From Sphaerisporangium sp040649355 (GTDB lineage Bacteria > Actinomycetota > Actinomycetes > Streptosporangiales > Streptosporangiaceae), in contig NZ_JBICTU010000006.1 in assembly GCF_043197795.1 (NCBI RefSeq), forward strand, positions 124,001 to 188,000: DNA of 64,000 nt, in the 5' to 3' direction. This document shows, in pieces, positions 17,058-26,122 of the stretch (position 1 is its first letter; each line of letters starts with the position of its first letter). A program made the translations under genes and the position numbers. The notes under the pieces were generated by a model. It was not told the origin of the DNA and did not search any database. It saw nothing but the letters and a program-made list of their open reading frames with translations.

Positions 17058-19010
17058 TTATCGATGGTGGTTCTGGCCCCGCCCTCCTGTGATCGATGTG
17101 ACCGGAGACCGCGCGTCGAGGGTCCCGCCCCTGATCGGTTCGTCCCACGACGTCGCCGGGGCCGCCCGCCGGGGCGCTTTGCCCTGGAGAATCTCCTCGT
17201 ACAGTTTCCTGAGAACCGGGCTGGGATCGATGCCCAGTTCGGCCGCGAGGTGCAGGCGCACGGTCTCGAACTGCGAGAGCGCCTCGGCCGCGCGCCCGCA
17301 GCCGGCCAGAGCGGTCATCCTCGCCGCGACGAGCCGCTCACGCTCGGGGAAGAACGGCACCAGATCGTCGAGCCCGTACAGAACCTCGATGTGCCTGCCC
17401 CGCTCGATTTCGAGCTCCGCCCAGTCCTCGTTGATCGTGAGGTACAGCTCGGTGAACCTGCCGACGGCCTCGTCGATCAGGGGAACGCCCGAGAACTCCG
17501 CGAGCGGCCGGCCGCGCCACAGGCGCGTGGCCTGGTCGAGGTACGTCAACGCCCCCTCGGGGTCGCCCCTGCGCCGCATGTCGCGGCCGGCGCCGGCGAG
17601 GTGCCGGAACCTGATGAGGTCGAGGTCCTCCGACCCGGCGTCGAGCCGGTACCCCCAGCCCTCGTAGAAGATCCGGTCACCGATCTTCCTGCGCAACGCC
17701 GAGACGTAGACCTGGAGGTTCTTGCGCGCCGTGGGCGGCGGTCGTTCGCCCCACAGGGAGTCGATCAACTGGTCCGTCGGGACCACCTGGTTCGGGCTCG
17801 AAAGCAGGATGGCGGCCAGGAGCCGGGCCTTCCTCGCGCTGAGGTGGACGCTCGCGCCGTCCACCCGGATGTCGAGCGCTCCGAGCACGCGGGCGTCCAT
17901 GCTCGGTGTCCTGTCCCGCGCCCGTCCCGTCTGGTCGGTCCCAAGCGCCAGGAACCCGGCCAGGTCGATCGGGGGCGAACTTTGCCGGGTCGCCTGGCGG
18001 TGGAGCGTCCGCACCATGGAGAGCGCGCAGATGGAGACGTCGTCGACTCCGGCCTTCGATTCGAACCACCGCCAGTCGCCGTCGGGGTTGACTTCGAGGA
18101 AGACCGGCTCGTCCCCGGTCAGCAGGAAGTCGAAGGCGCCGTAGCGCAGACCCCACAGCTCGGCGAGCTTGCGCACTGCCCCGGCCACGGACTCGGGGGC
18201 CGCCATCGGGGCGACCGTGACCGACGCCGCGTCGCGCCAGATCGCCTCTGGTGACGGTTTGCCGACGCGGAAGGCCCGGATCTCGCCGTTCAGGTAGTAG
18301 ACGCGAAGCTCCGCCCGGTGGTCGACGAACTCCTGGACGATCATCGGCACGTCTCGCACGGCCAGGCACCTGGCCGAGGCGCAATCCATGATCTCCGGGA
18401 AGAGGCCCTCCATGGTGCCCGGTTCGGTCTCGACGAAATGCCGGTTGAGGACCTTGACGATGATCCGGTCGCTCGACAGGGCCGCGCTCGCCGCTCCCGG
18501 ATCGGTCGTGACGATCGTCCGTGGAGTGCGGACCCCCGCCCGTGCCGCGTCGTCCAGCTGGACCAGCCGTCCCGGATCGGCGCCGCCGGGCAACCGGACG
18601 GCCGACAGCGAGGAGATCTGGTCGACGAGGGCGCACCACGAGTCGGCCCGGAACAGCGACGGAGCCGATCCGTTTCCGGCAGGGATGGCCTGCGGCGAGA
18701 AGTGCCGTACCCAGGTAACGGTAGGGACGATGCGGTGCCCGTCCACCGTCAGCGACCCGTCCTCGTGCAGGGTGAGGATCCGCAGGTCGGCGAGCGATCC
18801 GGCGTCGATCCGCAGGCTCGGCACGCCGAGCGTCCGCAACCCTCGCTGGAGCACGGCGCACTCGGCGAGTCCCGCGCGGTCCGCGAGGACCACGCAGGGC
18901 AGGGGGGTCGTGGGGTCGATCACCTCCGGGAGGTGCCAGGTCACCCCAGGACGGTCGGCCGGCATCCGCAGGGTGTAGGGAACGTCGCCGGATCGCCGAT
19001 TGAAGTCCAC
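17058..19010 (-). CDS. ATP-grasp ligase fused to a SARP/BTAD transcriptional activator
   Basis: A 650-residue fusion. Residues ~30-320 form an ATP-grasp domain like RiPP ligases of the MvdC/MvdD (graspetide) type: IIVKVLN (Lys186), VQEFVDHRAELRVYY (Glu227, Arg236) and FLEVNPDGDW (Glu306, Asn308). The nucleotide- and metal-binding residues therefore look intact. Residues ~372-465 are an OmpR-type winged helix (RVLGALDIRVDG, ARKNLQVYVSALRRKIGD). Residues ~470-625 are a BTAD domain (AAELGIDPSPVL). It could couple peptide or nucleotide binding to activation of the cluster, or be a ligase that also regulates. GTG start at 19010. It is divergent from the transporter operon, with the shared promoter element between. 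Confidence 0.85.
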   Translation of the reverse strand: MDFNRRSGDVPYTLRMPADRPGVTWHLPEVIDPTTPLPCVVLADRAGLAECAVLQRGLRTLGVPSLRIDAGSLADLRILTLHEDGSLTVDGHRIVPTVTWVRHFSPQAIPAGNGSAPSLFRADSWCALVDQISSLSAVRLPGGADPGRLVQLDDAARAGVRTPRTIVTTDPGAASAALSSDRIIVKVLNRHFVETEPGTMEGLFPEIMDCASARCLAVRDVPMIVQEFVDHRAELRVYYLNGEIRAFRVGKPSPEAIWRDAASVTVAPMAAPESVAGAVRKLAELWGLRYGAFDFLLTGDEPVFLEVNPDGDWRWFESKAGVDDVSICALSMVRTLHRQATRQSSPPIDLAGFLALGTDQTGRARDRTPSMDARVLGALDIRVDGASVHLSARKARLLAAILLSSPNQVVPTDQLIDSLWGERPPPTARKNLQVYVSALRRKIGDRIFYEGWGYRLDAGSEDLDLIRFRHLAGAGRDMRRRGDPEGALTYLDQATRLWRGRPLAEFSGVPLIDEAVGRFTELYLTINEDWAELEIERGRHIEVLYGLDDLVPFFPERERLVAARMTALAGCGRAAEALSQFETVRLHLAAELGIDPSPVLRKLYEEILQGKAPRRAAPATSWDEPIRGGTLDARSPVTSITGGRGQNHHR

Positions 19011-19252
19011 TCAGAATCCACCGCCTCGGGCCTCGCATAGGGACGTGAGCTTCGAGCGGCGGCGGCTCAGCTCCGATCCACGAGCGTGCCGGTGGCCAGT
19101 GGCGGGGTGGGGGGGATCAGCGGTTCACACCAGCCGCTTGTGGTGAGCTCGTCCATGCGCCGATGGTCATCGGACTGGCGGGGCCGCACAATCGCTCCTC
19201 TGTCGTTCGGCATATGGATTGCCCCGCGATCCGCGCCGGGACCGGTATCGGT

Positions 19253-19308
19253 AGCCCACGTTTGTGGGGTTGCGTCACCTCCTTATGACCAGCCCATACT
19301 CAACCTGC
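19253..19308 (+). promoter_or_regulatory. Cluster promoter/operator element, copy 1
   Basis: This 56-bp segment matches 30393-30448 on the opposite strand at 53 of 56 positions. It opens with the inverted repeat CCCAC-GTTT-GTGGG (19255-19268), passes a GTCACCTCC block and ends with a -10-like CATACT (19295-19300). It ends 16 bases before the first start codon of the transporter operon. It is probably the activator site plus core promoter; the SARP half of the fusion protein is the obvious candidate binder. Confidence 0.75.
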
Positions 19309-19359
19309 GACTGATGGACCGGCATGGACGCAGCGGACGGCGAAGTGAAGGGTGGGGCT

Positions 19360-20301
19360 GTGTCGGGTGACGTGGTGATGGCCGAGGGACTGACCAAACG
19401 CTATCGGCGGAGCACGAGACCGGCCGTGGACGACGTCTCCTTCGAGATCGCCCGGGGGGAGACCATCGGGCTCCTCGGGCCCAACGGCGCCGGGAAGACG
19501 ACCCTGATCAAGATGATCTGCGGAGTCACCGCCCCCTCCTCCGGTCGGATCCGCGTCTTCGACGCCGACCCCGTGCGCCAGCCGGTCGAGGCCAAGAGCG
19601 GCATCGGGGCGATGCACCAGAGCGGCCCGTTCGACATGATGCTGCCGGCGCTCGACAACCTGCGGATCGCGGCCCGCTTCCGCGGTCTGAAGTGGCGTGA
19701 CGCCCGGCCGTGGGCGTTGGAGGTGGCCGAGTACCTCGGCTTGACGGAGGCCCTGCAGCGGCTCTGCTTCCAGCTCTCGGGCGGTCAGCGGCAGCGGTTG
19801 CAGCTGGTACGGGCGCTGCTCACCATCCCACGGCTGCTGATACTCGACGAGCCCTCCGCCGGGCTGGACGTCGCGGGGCGGCGCCAGGTCGAACGCTTCG
19901 TGACCTGGCTGCGCGAGGAGCACGGCGTGACCATCATGTGGACCAGCCACCACATCGACGAACTGGAGCGCAACAGCCAGCGTGTCCTGGTCATCGACCG
20001 CGGGCGCGTGCTGCGCTTCGCCAAACCGCGCGAGCTCGTCGAGGAGTTCGGCAGCACCCACATGCTCGTGACCGTCGAGGACGCCGAGGCGGGCCGCGTC
20101 GTGGCGGCCTGGGCGGAGCGGGCCGGTCTGACGGCCACGGCGGCGGACGCGGAGGTGCGCGTCCACGGCGCGAAGGTGCGGGACGTGCTGCCGGAGCTGT
20201 CGCGTCACTGCCAGGACTACGGAGTCGCGATCACCGGAGTCTCGACCGCCTCCGACTCGCTGGAGCAGGCCTTCCTCCGGATGACCGGGAACAAGGGGTG
20301 A
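19360..20301 (+). CDS. ABC transporter ATP-binding protein (DrrA-like)
   Basis: A 313-residue ATPase of the drug-resistance/RiPP-export type, energising the permease encoded next. Walker A is GPNGAGKTTL, the signature motif LSGGQRQRLQL, Walker B LLILDEPSAGLD, and the switch His lies in WTSHHIDE. A ~70-residue C-terminal extension is typical of DrrA homologues. GTG at 19360 has AAGGG upstream; an in-frame ATG at 19324 is also possible. First gene behind the shared promoter element. It probably exports the mature peptide and gives self-protection. Confidence 0.85.
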   Translation: MSGDVVMAEGLTKRYRRSTRPAVDDVSFEIARGETIGLLGPNGAGKTTLIKMICGVTAPSSGRIRVFDADPVRQPVEAKSGIGAMHQSGPFDMMLPALDNLRIAARFRGLKWRDARPWALEVAEYLGLTEALQRLCFQLSGGQRQRLQLVRALLTIPRLLILDEPSAGLDVAGRRQVERFVTWLREEHGVTIMWTSHHIDELERNSQRVLVIDRGRVLRFAKPRELVEEFGSTHMLVTVEDAEAGRVVAAWAERAGLTATAADAEVRVHGAKVRDVLPELSRHCQDYGVAITGVSTASDSLEQAFLRMTGNKG

Positions 20302-20303
20302 CG

Positions 20304-21116
20304 ATGATCGACACGCTGCGGTTCGACAACGCCCCCCCTCCCCGGACCGAGAGAGCGGCCGACCTGTCCGCGGTGCTGTACCGGGAGTACGCGCTGCTCG
20401 CCCGCAACCGGGTGTACCTCATCCTCGGCCTGACGCCGATGCTGGTGTACCTGCTGCTGGTGAACACCTCGCTGAGCAACCTCGTCACCGTCGTCGACTA
20501 CCAGGGCGTCCAGGTGCGGTTCGCGGTGTTCCTCCTCCCCATGACGCTGGCGATGTCGGTCGTCAGCGCGGCGGGGACCTCCAGCATGGCGCTGTTCCAG
20601 GAGGAACTGAGCGGGGTCGCGACGCAGCTGTGGTCCTACCCACTGCGCAGGTCGCGGTTCCTGCTCGGCAAGGTGATCGCCGGGGTGTCGCTGGTGCTGG
20701 TCCAGAGCCTGCTGGGCCTCGGTGTGGCGGTGCTCATCTTCGACTTCCCGTTCGACCTCGAAGGCTGGCTCGGCCTGCTGACGGCGCTCACGCTCGCCGC
20801 ACTGGCCTTCAACGGGCTGTACCTGGCGGTGGCGATCACGATCACCGACTTCCAGGCGTTCATGGTGCTGTCGAACGTGTCGATCCCCGTTCTCGTCTTC
20901 AGCGCCCCGTCGCTGTACACGATCGACAGCATGCCCACGGTGCTGCAGTGGGTGTCGGCGATCAACCCGCTGACGTACGCGATCAACGGCATGCGGGACG
21001 CCTCGCTGTTCGGTTTCTCCGCCGCGTGGGGGAACCTGCTCGTGCTCACCGTCATGGCGGTCATCGGCTACACGGTGGGCGGCCGTGGCCTGCTCAACCG
21101 CGCTCGCAACATCTGA
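20304..21116 (+). CDS. ABC-2 type transporter permease
   Basis: A 270-residue membrane protein with six helices, the partner of the ATPase two bases upstream. AAGGGG precedes the ATG by five bases. The hydrophobic blocks VYLILGLTPMLVYLLLV, VFLLPMTLAMSVVSAAG and LVLVQSLLGLGVAVLIF, and the cytoplasmic loop WSYPLRRSRFLLGK, fit the ABC-2 family. Together the two form a homodimeric exporter, likely for the RiPP product. Confidence 0.85.
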   Translation: MIDTLRFDNAPPPRTERAADLSAVLYREYALLARNRVYLILGLTPMLVYLLLVNTSLSNLVTVVDYQGVQVRFAVFLLPMTLAMSVVSAAGTSSMALFQEELSGVATQLWSYPLRRSRFLLGKVIAGVSLVLVQSLLGLGVAVLIFDFPFDLEGWLGLLTALTLAALAFNGLYLAVAITITDFQAFMVLSNVSIPVLVFSAPSLYTIDSMPTVLQWVSAINPLTYAINGMRDASLFGFSAAWGNLLVLTVMAVIGYTVGGRGLLNRARNI

Positions 21117-21139
21117 TCCCGTACAAGGGGCAAGGGACG

Positions 21140-22300
21140 ATGCGGACAGACAACTTTCTCTCGTGGATCCTCTCGAACTCCGACCGGTCCAAGGTCCGGC
21201 TGCCGGGCACGGACAGAGCCCACGACCCGGCGGCCACGCTGGAGATGGCCGGCCGCGCGGCGCGGAAGGTGGGGATCACCAGGGTCGCGGACATCACCAG
21301 GCTCGACACCATAGGGATCCCGACCTTCCAGGCCATCAGGCCGACGTCCGAGACGCTCGCGGTGTCGCAGGGAAAGGGAGTCACCCCCGAGCTGGCGAGG
21401 CTGTCGGCGACGATGGAGTCCGTCGAGCTCTGGCACGCGGAGCAGCCCATGCCCCCGATCACGACGGCGCCTCCTCGCGACGTCGCCGGGCACCTGGGAT
21501 ACGACGTCCGCGATCTCCCACGTTCGACGCCGACCTTGCTGCATGACGGGCTGCCGCTGGACTGGGTCGTCGGCAGGTCGCTGGTCGACGGTTCGGAGAC
21601 GCTCGTTCCCAAGGACGTGGTGGGTTTCTCGCTCGTGCGGAAGGAGGGCTGGAACCCCCCGGTCTTCCTGGAGTCGACGAACGGCCTGGCCAGCGGGAAC
21701 ACGCTGGTGGAGGGCATCTTGCACGCGCTGTACGAGGTGATCGAGAGGGACGCGGTGACGGCGTCGATGACCGGCGGCGACCGGGGCGTCCGTGTCGACC
21801 CGGGGACGCTGGGGTCGCCGGTCGTCGACGAGCTGTGCGCGATGATGGCGCGCGCCGGGGTCTCCCTTGAGGTCAGGCTCCTGCGGTCGCCCACGGAGCT
21901 GCCGTGCTTCCTCGCCCGGATCACGTGCGACGACTACCCTCCGGAGTTCGCGGGATACGGCTGCCATCTCAGCTCCGAGATCGCGCTCACCCGCGCCGTC
22001 ACCGAGGCCGCGCAGTCCAGGCTGGGCTACGTTTCCGGCGCGCGGGACGACCTCCGGCCGGACGTCCACAAGGACCCGCCGAAGAAGCGGCCCCCCGTCC
22101 CGGTGGCGGAGGCCGGCGAGGCGATCCAGGAGCTGCCCGCTCACGAGAGCCTGGTCGACGACCTGGAGGACGTGGTCAAGCGGGCCGCGGTCGCGTTCTC
22201 TAACGCGCCGCTCGTCGTCGATCTGACCCGAGACGACATCGGAGTCCCCGTCGTCAGAGTGGTGGCTCCGGGAAGTCGCGTCATCCCGGAGGTGTTCTAG
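21140..22300 (+). CDS. YcaO-domain ATP-dependent cyclodehydratase/thioamide synthase
   Basis: A 386-residue YcaO enzyme, which phosphorylates peptide backbone amides with ATP so that a thiol or sulfide can attack. The YcaO ATP/Mg pattern is visible: SQGKGVTPELARLSATMES with VELWHAE, then ASGNTLVEGILHALYEVIE with RDAV. No fused ocin-ThiF or E1 partner is present. Instead a TfuA gene overlaps the stop by one base, which in known systems marks backbone thioamidation. The substrate would be the precursor at 30085 or another peptide, recruited through a separate recognition protein. The RBS is AAGGG. Confidence 0.9.
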   Translation: MRTDNFLSWILSNSDRSKVRLPGTDRAHDPAATLEMAGRAARKVGITRVADITRLDTIGIPTFQAIRPTSETLAVSQGKGVTPELARLSATMESVELWHAEQPMPPITTAPPRDVAGHLGYDVRDLPRSTPTLLHDGLPLDWVVGRSLVDGSETLVPKDVVGFSLVRKEGWNPPVFLESTNGLASGNTLVEGILHALYEVIERDAVTASMTGGDRGVRVDPGTLGSPVVDELCAMMARAGVSLEVRLLRSPTELPCFLARITCDDYPPEFAGYGCHLSSEIALTRAVTEAAQSRLGYVSGARDDLRPDVHKDPPKKRPPVPVAEAGEAIQELPAHESLVDDLEDVVKRAAVAFSNAPLVVDLTRDDIGVPVVRVVAPGSRVIPEVF

Positions 22301-23619
22301 TGTCGCCGAAAGTGGTCGTGTACGCCGGGCCGACGATCTCTCGCGACGAGGTCCTCGGCGTGGTCCCACAGGCGCGGGTCCGGCCGCCCGCGGCCCGGGG
22401 CGATCTGCTGAGGGAGCAGTGGAGCCGGGACGACACCGCCGTCATCATCGACGGCTACTACCGTGAGCGGCTGTCGGTGGGTCACAAGGAGATCCTCTGG
22501 CTGCTCAACGAGGGTGTGAACGTCATCGGCGCGGCGAGCATGGGCGCGTTGCGGGCGGCGGAGCTGAGCCCGTACGGCATGAGCGGCGTCGGGTCCGTCT
22601 ACCGCATGTACGCGAGCGGCGAGGTCGACGGGGACGACGAGGTCGCGATCCTGCACGGGCCCGCCGACAGGGGATACCCCGCGGGCACCGTGGCGATGGT
22701 CAACCTCCGCTACGGCTGCCAGGAGGGGGCCAGGACGGATCTCGTCCCGGCGGCGGCCGGCGAGCGGATCGTCCAGGCGGCGAAGGCCAGGCCCTTCACC
22801 CACCGCACATGGGAGGAGCTGGCAGGGGAGCTCGGCGCGGACGACCACGACGCTCTGCGAACGCTCGAACGCATGATCGGCACGGGTGAGTGGGACCTGA
22901 AGCGGCTGGACGCGGTGTCGGCCCTGCGAGCCGTCGGCGACCGCGGGGCCGGAGCGTCCAGGGAGTGGACGGCGGAGGCGGCACTGACGGGGATCACCCA
23001 CTACGAGGCGCTGAGATGGCGGTCGACGCGCGAGTACGCGCCGGGCAGGTGGATGTCCGATCTCGACGTCCTGAACGCGGCGCGGCTCTTCGGCGAGGAC
23101 TACCCCCGGCTGCACGAGGAGGTCCTGACCCGTCGGCTGGAGGACATCGCGGCCGCGCAGGGCATCACGGTGGAGGAGTACGTCCGCGCCAAGCTCGGGG
23201 TCGACGAGGAGTCCGCCCTGCCGTCCGTTCTCGCGTCCTGGCTCACCGAGACGGAGTCGGCCACGCTGCCGGCGGCCGAGCGGCTGCGGCTGGTCATGGT
23301 GAGGGTGTGGCCGGTCTGGCAGTCGGCCGACTGGAGACCGGACGTCCTCGCACGGCTCAGGGAGTCGAGCCGCTGGCCCGAGTGGTCCGAGATGGTCGCC
23401 CACGCGGACGAGGTCGCGGAACAGACCCGAGGCCGGCTGGTCGTCCCGCCGCCGGAGCTCTGCGGACGGCTCTTCCTGCGCCACTGGCAGCGGCGCGGGA
23501 CCTCGGCGGAGGTCGAGATGGCCCGTCGGGGGTTCTTCGGCATGGAGGACCTGGGCCGCACCGCCACGCGGTTCTTCGCGCTGGACGTCCACAACACCCG
23601 CGCCTCCAAGGGGCATTGA
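22300..23619 (+). CDS. TfuA-like protein, YcaO partner
   Basis: A 439-residue protein whose first ~220 residues are the TfuA core (VVVYAGPTISRDEVL, EILWLLNEGVNVIGAASMGA, LRAAELSPYGM.GVG). TfuA proteins work with YcaO enzymes in thioamide formation, probably by supplying sulfide. The C-terminal ~200 residues are a helical extension without a clear family. The GTG overlaps the YcaO stop as TAGTG, so translation is coupled. Its presence argues for a thioamide rather than an azoline in the product. Confidence 0.85.
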   Translation: MSPKVVVYAGPTISRDEVLGVVPQARVRPPAARGDLLREQWSRDDTAVIIDGYYRERLSVGHKEILWLLNEGVNVIGAASMGALRAAELSPYGMSGVGSVYRMYASGEVDGDDEVAILHGPADRGYPAGTVAMVNLRYGCQEGARTDLVPAAAGERIVQAAKARPFTHRTWEELAGELGADDHDALRTLERMIGTGEWDLKRLDAVSALRAVGDRGAGASREWTAEAALTGITHYEALRWRSTREYAPGRWMSDLDVLNAARLFGEDYPRLHEEVLTRRLEDIAAAQGITVEEYVRAKLGVDEESALPSVLASWLTETESATLPAAERLRLVMVRVWPVWQSADWRPDVLARLRESSRWPEWSEMVAHADEVAEQTRGRLVVPPPELCGRLFLRHWQRRGTSAEVEMARRGFFGMEDLGRTATRFFALDVHNTRASKGH

Positions 23620-23662
23620 GCGATCACCAGGCGGGCGTCCACGCACTCATGAGGAGACGGTG

Positions 23663-24892
23663 ATGAGCGCGACCACGCTTGGCCAATCGTTCGACCCGGC
23701 AGGCCCGGAGCATCGTCCGGACCCGCACCCGCTCTTCCACCGGATGCGCGAGCAGGCGCCGGTCTACCGCCACGTGAGCCCCACCGGCCGCGCGCTCTGG
23801 TACCTGACCAGGTACGCGGACGTGCAGCGCGCGCTGCTCGACCCGGACATCGGGCGGCAGCTCGACCGTCTGCCCGACGAGATCGCCGCGGTTCACCACA
23901 AGTGGGACCACGACCCGCTGGCGATGGTGCGGCGCAACATGTTCAACCTCGATCCGCCCGACCACACCCGGTTGCGGCGGCTGATGGCGCCCGCGTTCGG
24001 CCCCCGAAGGGTGGCGGCCCTTGAGCGGCGCGTCCATCAGGTCGTCGGCGAACTGGTCGACGGCATGGCGGCGGCCGAAGGCGAAGTCGACCTGATCGAG
24101 GCGCTGGCCCTGCCGCTGCCGCTCCTCGTCGTCGCCGAGCTGGTCGGCTTCCCGACCGGCGACCGCGCCCGGCTCCGCGCGTGGAGCGACGACATGCTCC
24201 GCAGCCGGGACGCGGCCCGGGTGCGCCGCGCCGGGATGGAGTTCGTCGCCTACGTCGACGAGAAGCTCGGCGAGCGGCGGGCCCACCCGGGCGACGACCT
24301 GCTGTCCCAGCTCGTCCAGGCGGAGGAGACCGGTGAGCGGCTCAGCCACGCCGAGCTGGTGTCCAGCGTGTTCCAGTTGCTGCTCGCCGGGGACGAGACG
24401 ACGGTCAACCTCATCGGCAACGGAGTGCTGGAACTGCTCCGCCACCCCGGCCAGCTCGGGCGGCTCCGCGAGCGACCGCGGATGATCGACTCCATGGTCG
24501 AGGAGGCGTTGCGGTTCAACGGCCCCGTCGGGCACTCCCGGCCGCTGTTCGCGATGGCCGATGTGGAGATCGGGGACTCCGTGATCCCGCGCGGGGACAT
24601 CGTCGTGCCCGTGCTGCTGGCGGCCAACCGCGACCCGGCGGTGTTCCCCGAGCCGGACGTCTTCGACATCGGCCGCGACCCGAACCGGCATCTGGGCTTC
24701 GGCCACGGAATCCATTTCTGTCTCGGCGCGGCGCTGGCCCGGCTGCAGGCCAGGGCGGCCATCGGCACGCTGGTGCGCCGCTTCCCCGACATGGCCCTGG
24801 CCGTCGATCCCGCCGGCCTGCGATGGACGCCCGACCTGTTCCTGCACGGTGTGCGACGCCTGCCTCTGCTGCTACGGCAGCGCCCCCGGTGA
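23663..24892 (+). CDS. Cytochrome P450
   Basis: A 409-residue soluble bacterial P450 that would hydroxylate or couple positions in the modified peptide. The heme-thiolate loop is FGHGIHFCLGAALARLQA, the I-helix is LLLAGDETTVN, and the K-helix ExxR is EEALRF. ATG at 23663 follows GAGGAGA; GTG at 23660 is an alternative. Ferredoxin and reductase genes are not nearby, so redox partners must come from elsewhere. It lies 40 bases after tfuA in the operon. Confidence 0.9.
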   Translation: MSATTLGQSFDPAGPEHRPDPHPLFHRMREQAPVYRHVSPTGRALWYLTRYADVQRALLDPDIGRQLDRLPDEIAAVHHKWDHDPLAMVRRNMFNLDPPDHTRLRRLMAPAFGPRRVAALERRVHQVVGELVDGMAAAEGEVDLIEALALPLPLLVVAELVGFPTGDRARLRAWSDDMLRSRDAARVRRAGMEFVAYVDEKLGERRAHPGDDLLSQLVQAEETGERLSHAELVSSVFQLLLAGDETTVNLIGNGVLELLRHPGQLGRLRERPRMIDSMVEEALRFNGPVGHSRPLFAMADVEIGDSVIPRGDIVVPVLLAANRDPAVFPEPDVFDIGRDPNRHLGFGHGIHFCLGAALARLQARAAIGTLVRRFPDMALAVDPAGLRWTPDLFLHGVRRLPLLLRQRPR

Positions 24893-24906
24893 AAGGTTCT
24901 CAGCCG

Positions 24907-25941
24907 ATGACCGACCACGCGACCAGCCGCGAGGCGTACGCGAACCTCTCCCGGATGGCGTTCGGCTACGCCACCTCACAGATCCTGTACGCGGCCGTCC
25001 GCCTGGGCGTGATGGACGCTCTGGCCGCCGGCGCGCTGCCGGTCGAGCGGCTGGCGCACTCCACCGGATCCGACCCCCGGGCGCTGAACCGGCTGCTACG
25101 GGCGCTGGTCGTGCTGGGCGTGGCCGGCGAGGAGGCGCCAGGGCACTTCGCGCTGACCGAGATGGGCCGGCCGCTGCGCGCCGACCATCCGCTGTCGATG
25201 CGCTCCAGCGTGCTGCTGCTCGGCGACCCCGCGACCTGGCGGGCGTGGGGGGCGCTGACCCACGGCGTACGGACCGGCGAGGCGGCGTTCGACCACGTGC
25301 ACGGCCTGCCGCTCTTCGACTACCTCGCGGGCCATCCGGAGCTGTCCGGGGTCTTCAACACGGCGATGCGCGAGGGCACCGAGCAGATCGCACCCGCGGT
25401 CCCGAGGGCGTACGACTTCACCGGTGTCCGCACCGTGGTCGACATCGGCGGCGGGAACGGCACCCTGCTGGCCGCGATCGTGGCGGCCACGCCCGGCGCC
25501 CAGGGGATCCTGTTCGACACCGCCGAGGGAGGCGCGGGCGCGGCCGGGACCTTCCGGCGGGCAGGGGTGGAAGGTCGCTGTTCGATCGAGGTCGGCGACT
25601 TCTTCGACGCCGTTCCGGAAGGCGATCTGTTGCTGGTGAAGGGCATCCTGCACGACTGGGACGACGAGCGGTGCGCCACCTTGCTGCGCGGCTGCCGAAA
25701 GTCGATCGCGGACCACGGGCGCCTGCTGGTGCTGGAACCGGTGCTGCCGTCCGAGAACGACACGCCGGAGGCGGCCGGGGCCGTCATGAGCGACATCGCC
25801 ATGCTCGTCTACACCGGCGGCAGGGAACGCGGCAGGGACGAGTTCCGGGACCTGCTCGCGGCCGGCGGGTTCGACCTGGCCGGCGTCACGCCGCCGCTCG
25901 CGGGTTCTGCGATCCGGATCCTCGTCGCCGATCCCGTCTGA
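24907..25941 (+). CDS. SAM-dependent O-methyltransferase (Methyltransf_2 family)
   Basis: A 344-residue methyltransferase with an N-terminal dimerisation winged helix (SQILYAAVRLGVMDALAAG) and a class I SAM fold: motif I VVDIGGGNGTLL, and the catalytic-base region LVKGILHDWDDERCATLL. This family methylates phenolic or carboxylic oxygens. Here it may cap a P450-introduced hydroxyl or the peptide terminus (inference). Start ATG 24907, 14 bases after the P450 stop. Last gene of the transporter-YcaO operon before the regulator. Confidence 0.85.
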   Translation: MTDHATSREAYANLSRMAFGYATSQILYAAVRLGVMDALAAGALPVERLAHSTGSDPRALNRLLRALVVLGVAGEEAPGHFALTEMGRPLRADHPLSMRSSVLLLGDPATWRAWGALTHGVRTGEAAFDHVHGLPLFDYLAGHPELSGVFNTAMREGTEQIAPAVPRAYDFTGVRTVVDIGGGNGTLLAAIVAATPGAQGILFDTAEGGAGAAGTFRRAGVEGRCSIEVGDFFDAVPEGDLLLVKGILHDWDDERCATLLRGCRKSIADHGRLLVLEPVLPSENDTPEAAGAVMSDIAMLVYTGGRERGRDEFRDLLAAGGFDLAGVTPPLAGSAIRILVADPV

Positions 25942-26122
25942 CCGCGGCGCTGACGCACGGTGATCTCATGAGTACCTGGCCCATGTGGCCGGGTGGCTTG
26001 AGTAAGTCGCTTGCTCTGGTGGTCCGGCGGGTGGGCGTGCATAGTGTGCCGGTGCCACAATCTCGCTCAATTCGGATTGAAACGTGACACATCGGGGCGA
26101 ATTGGGCCCCTCGGGTGAGGCG

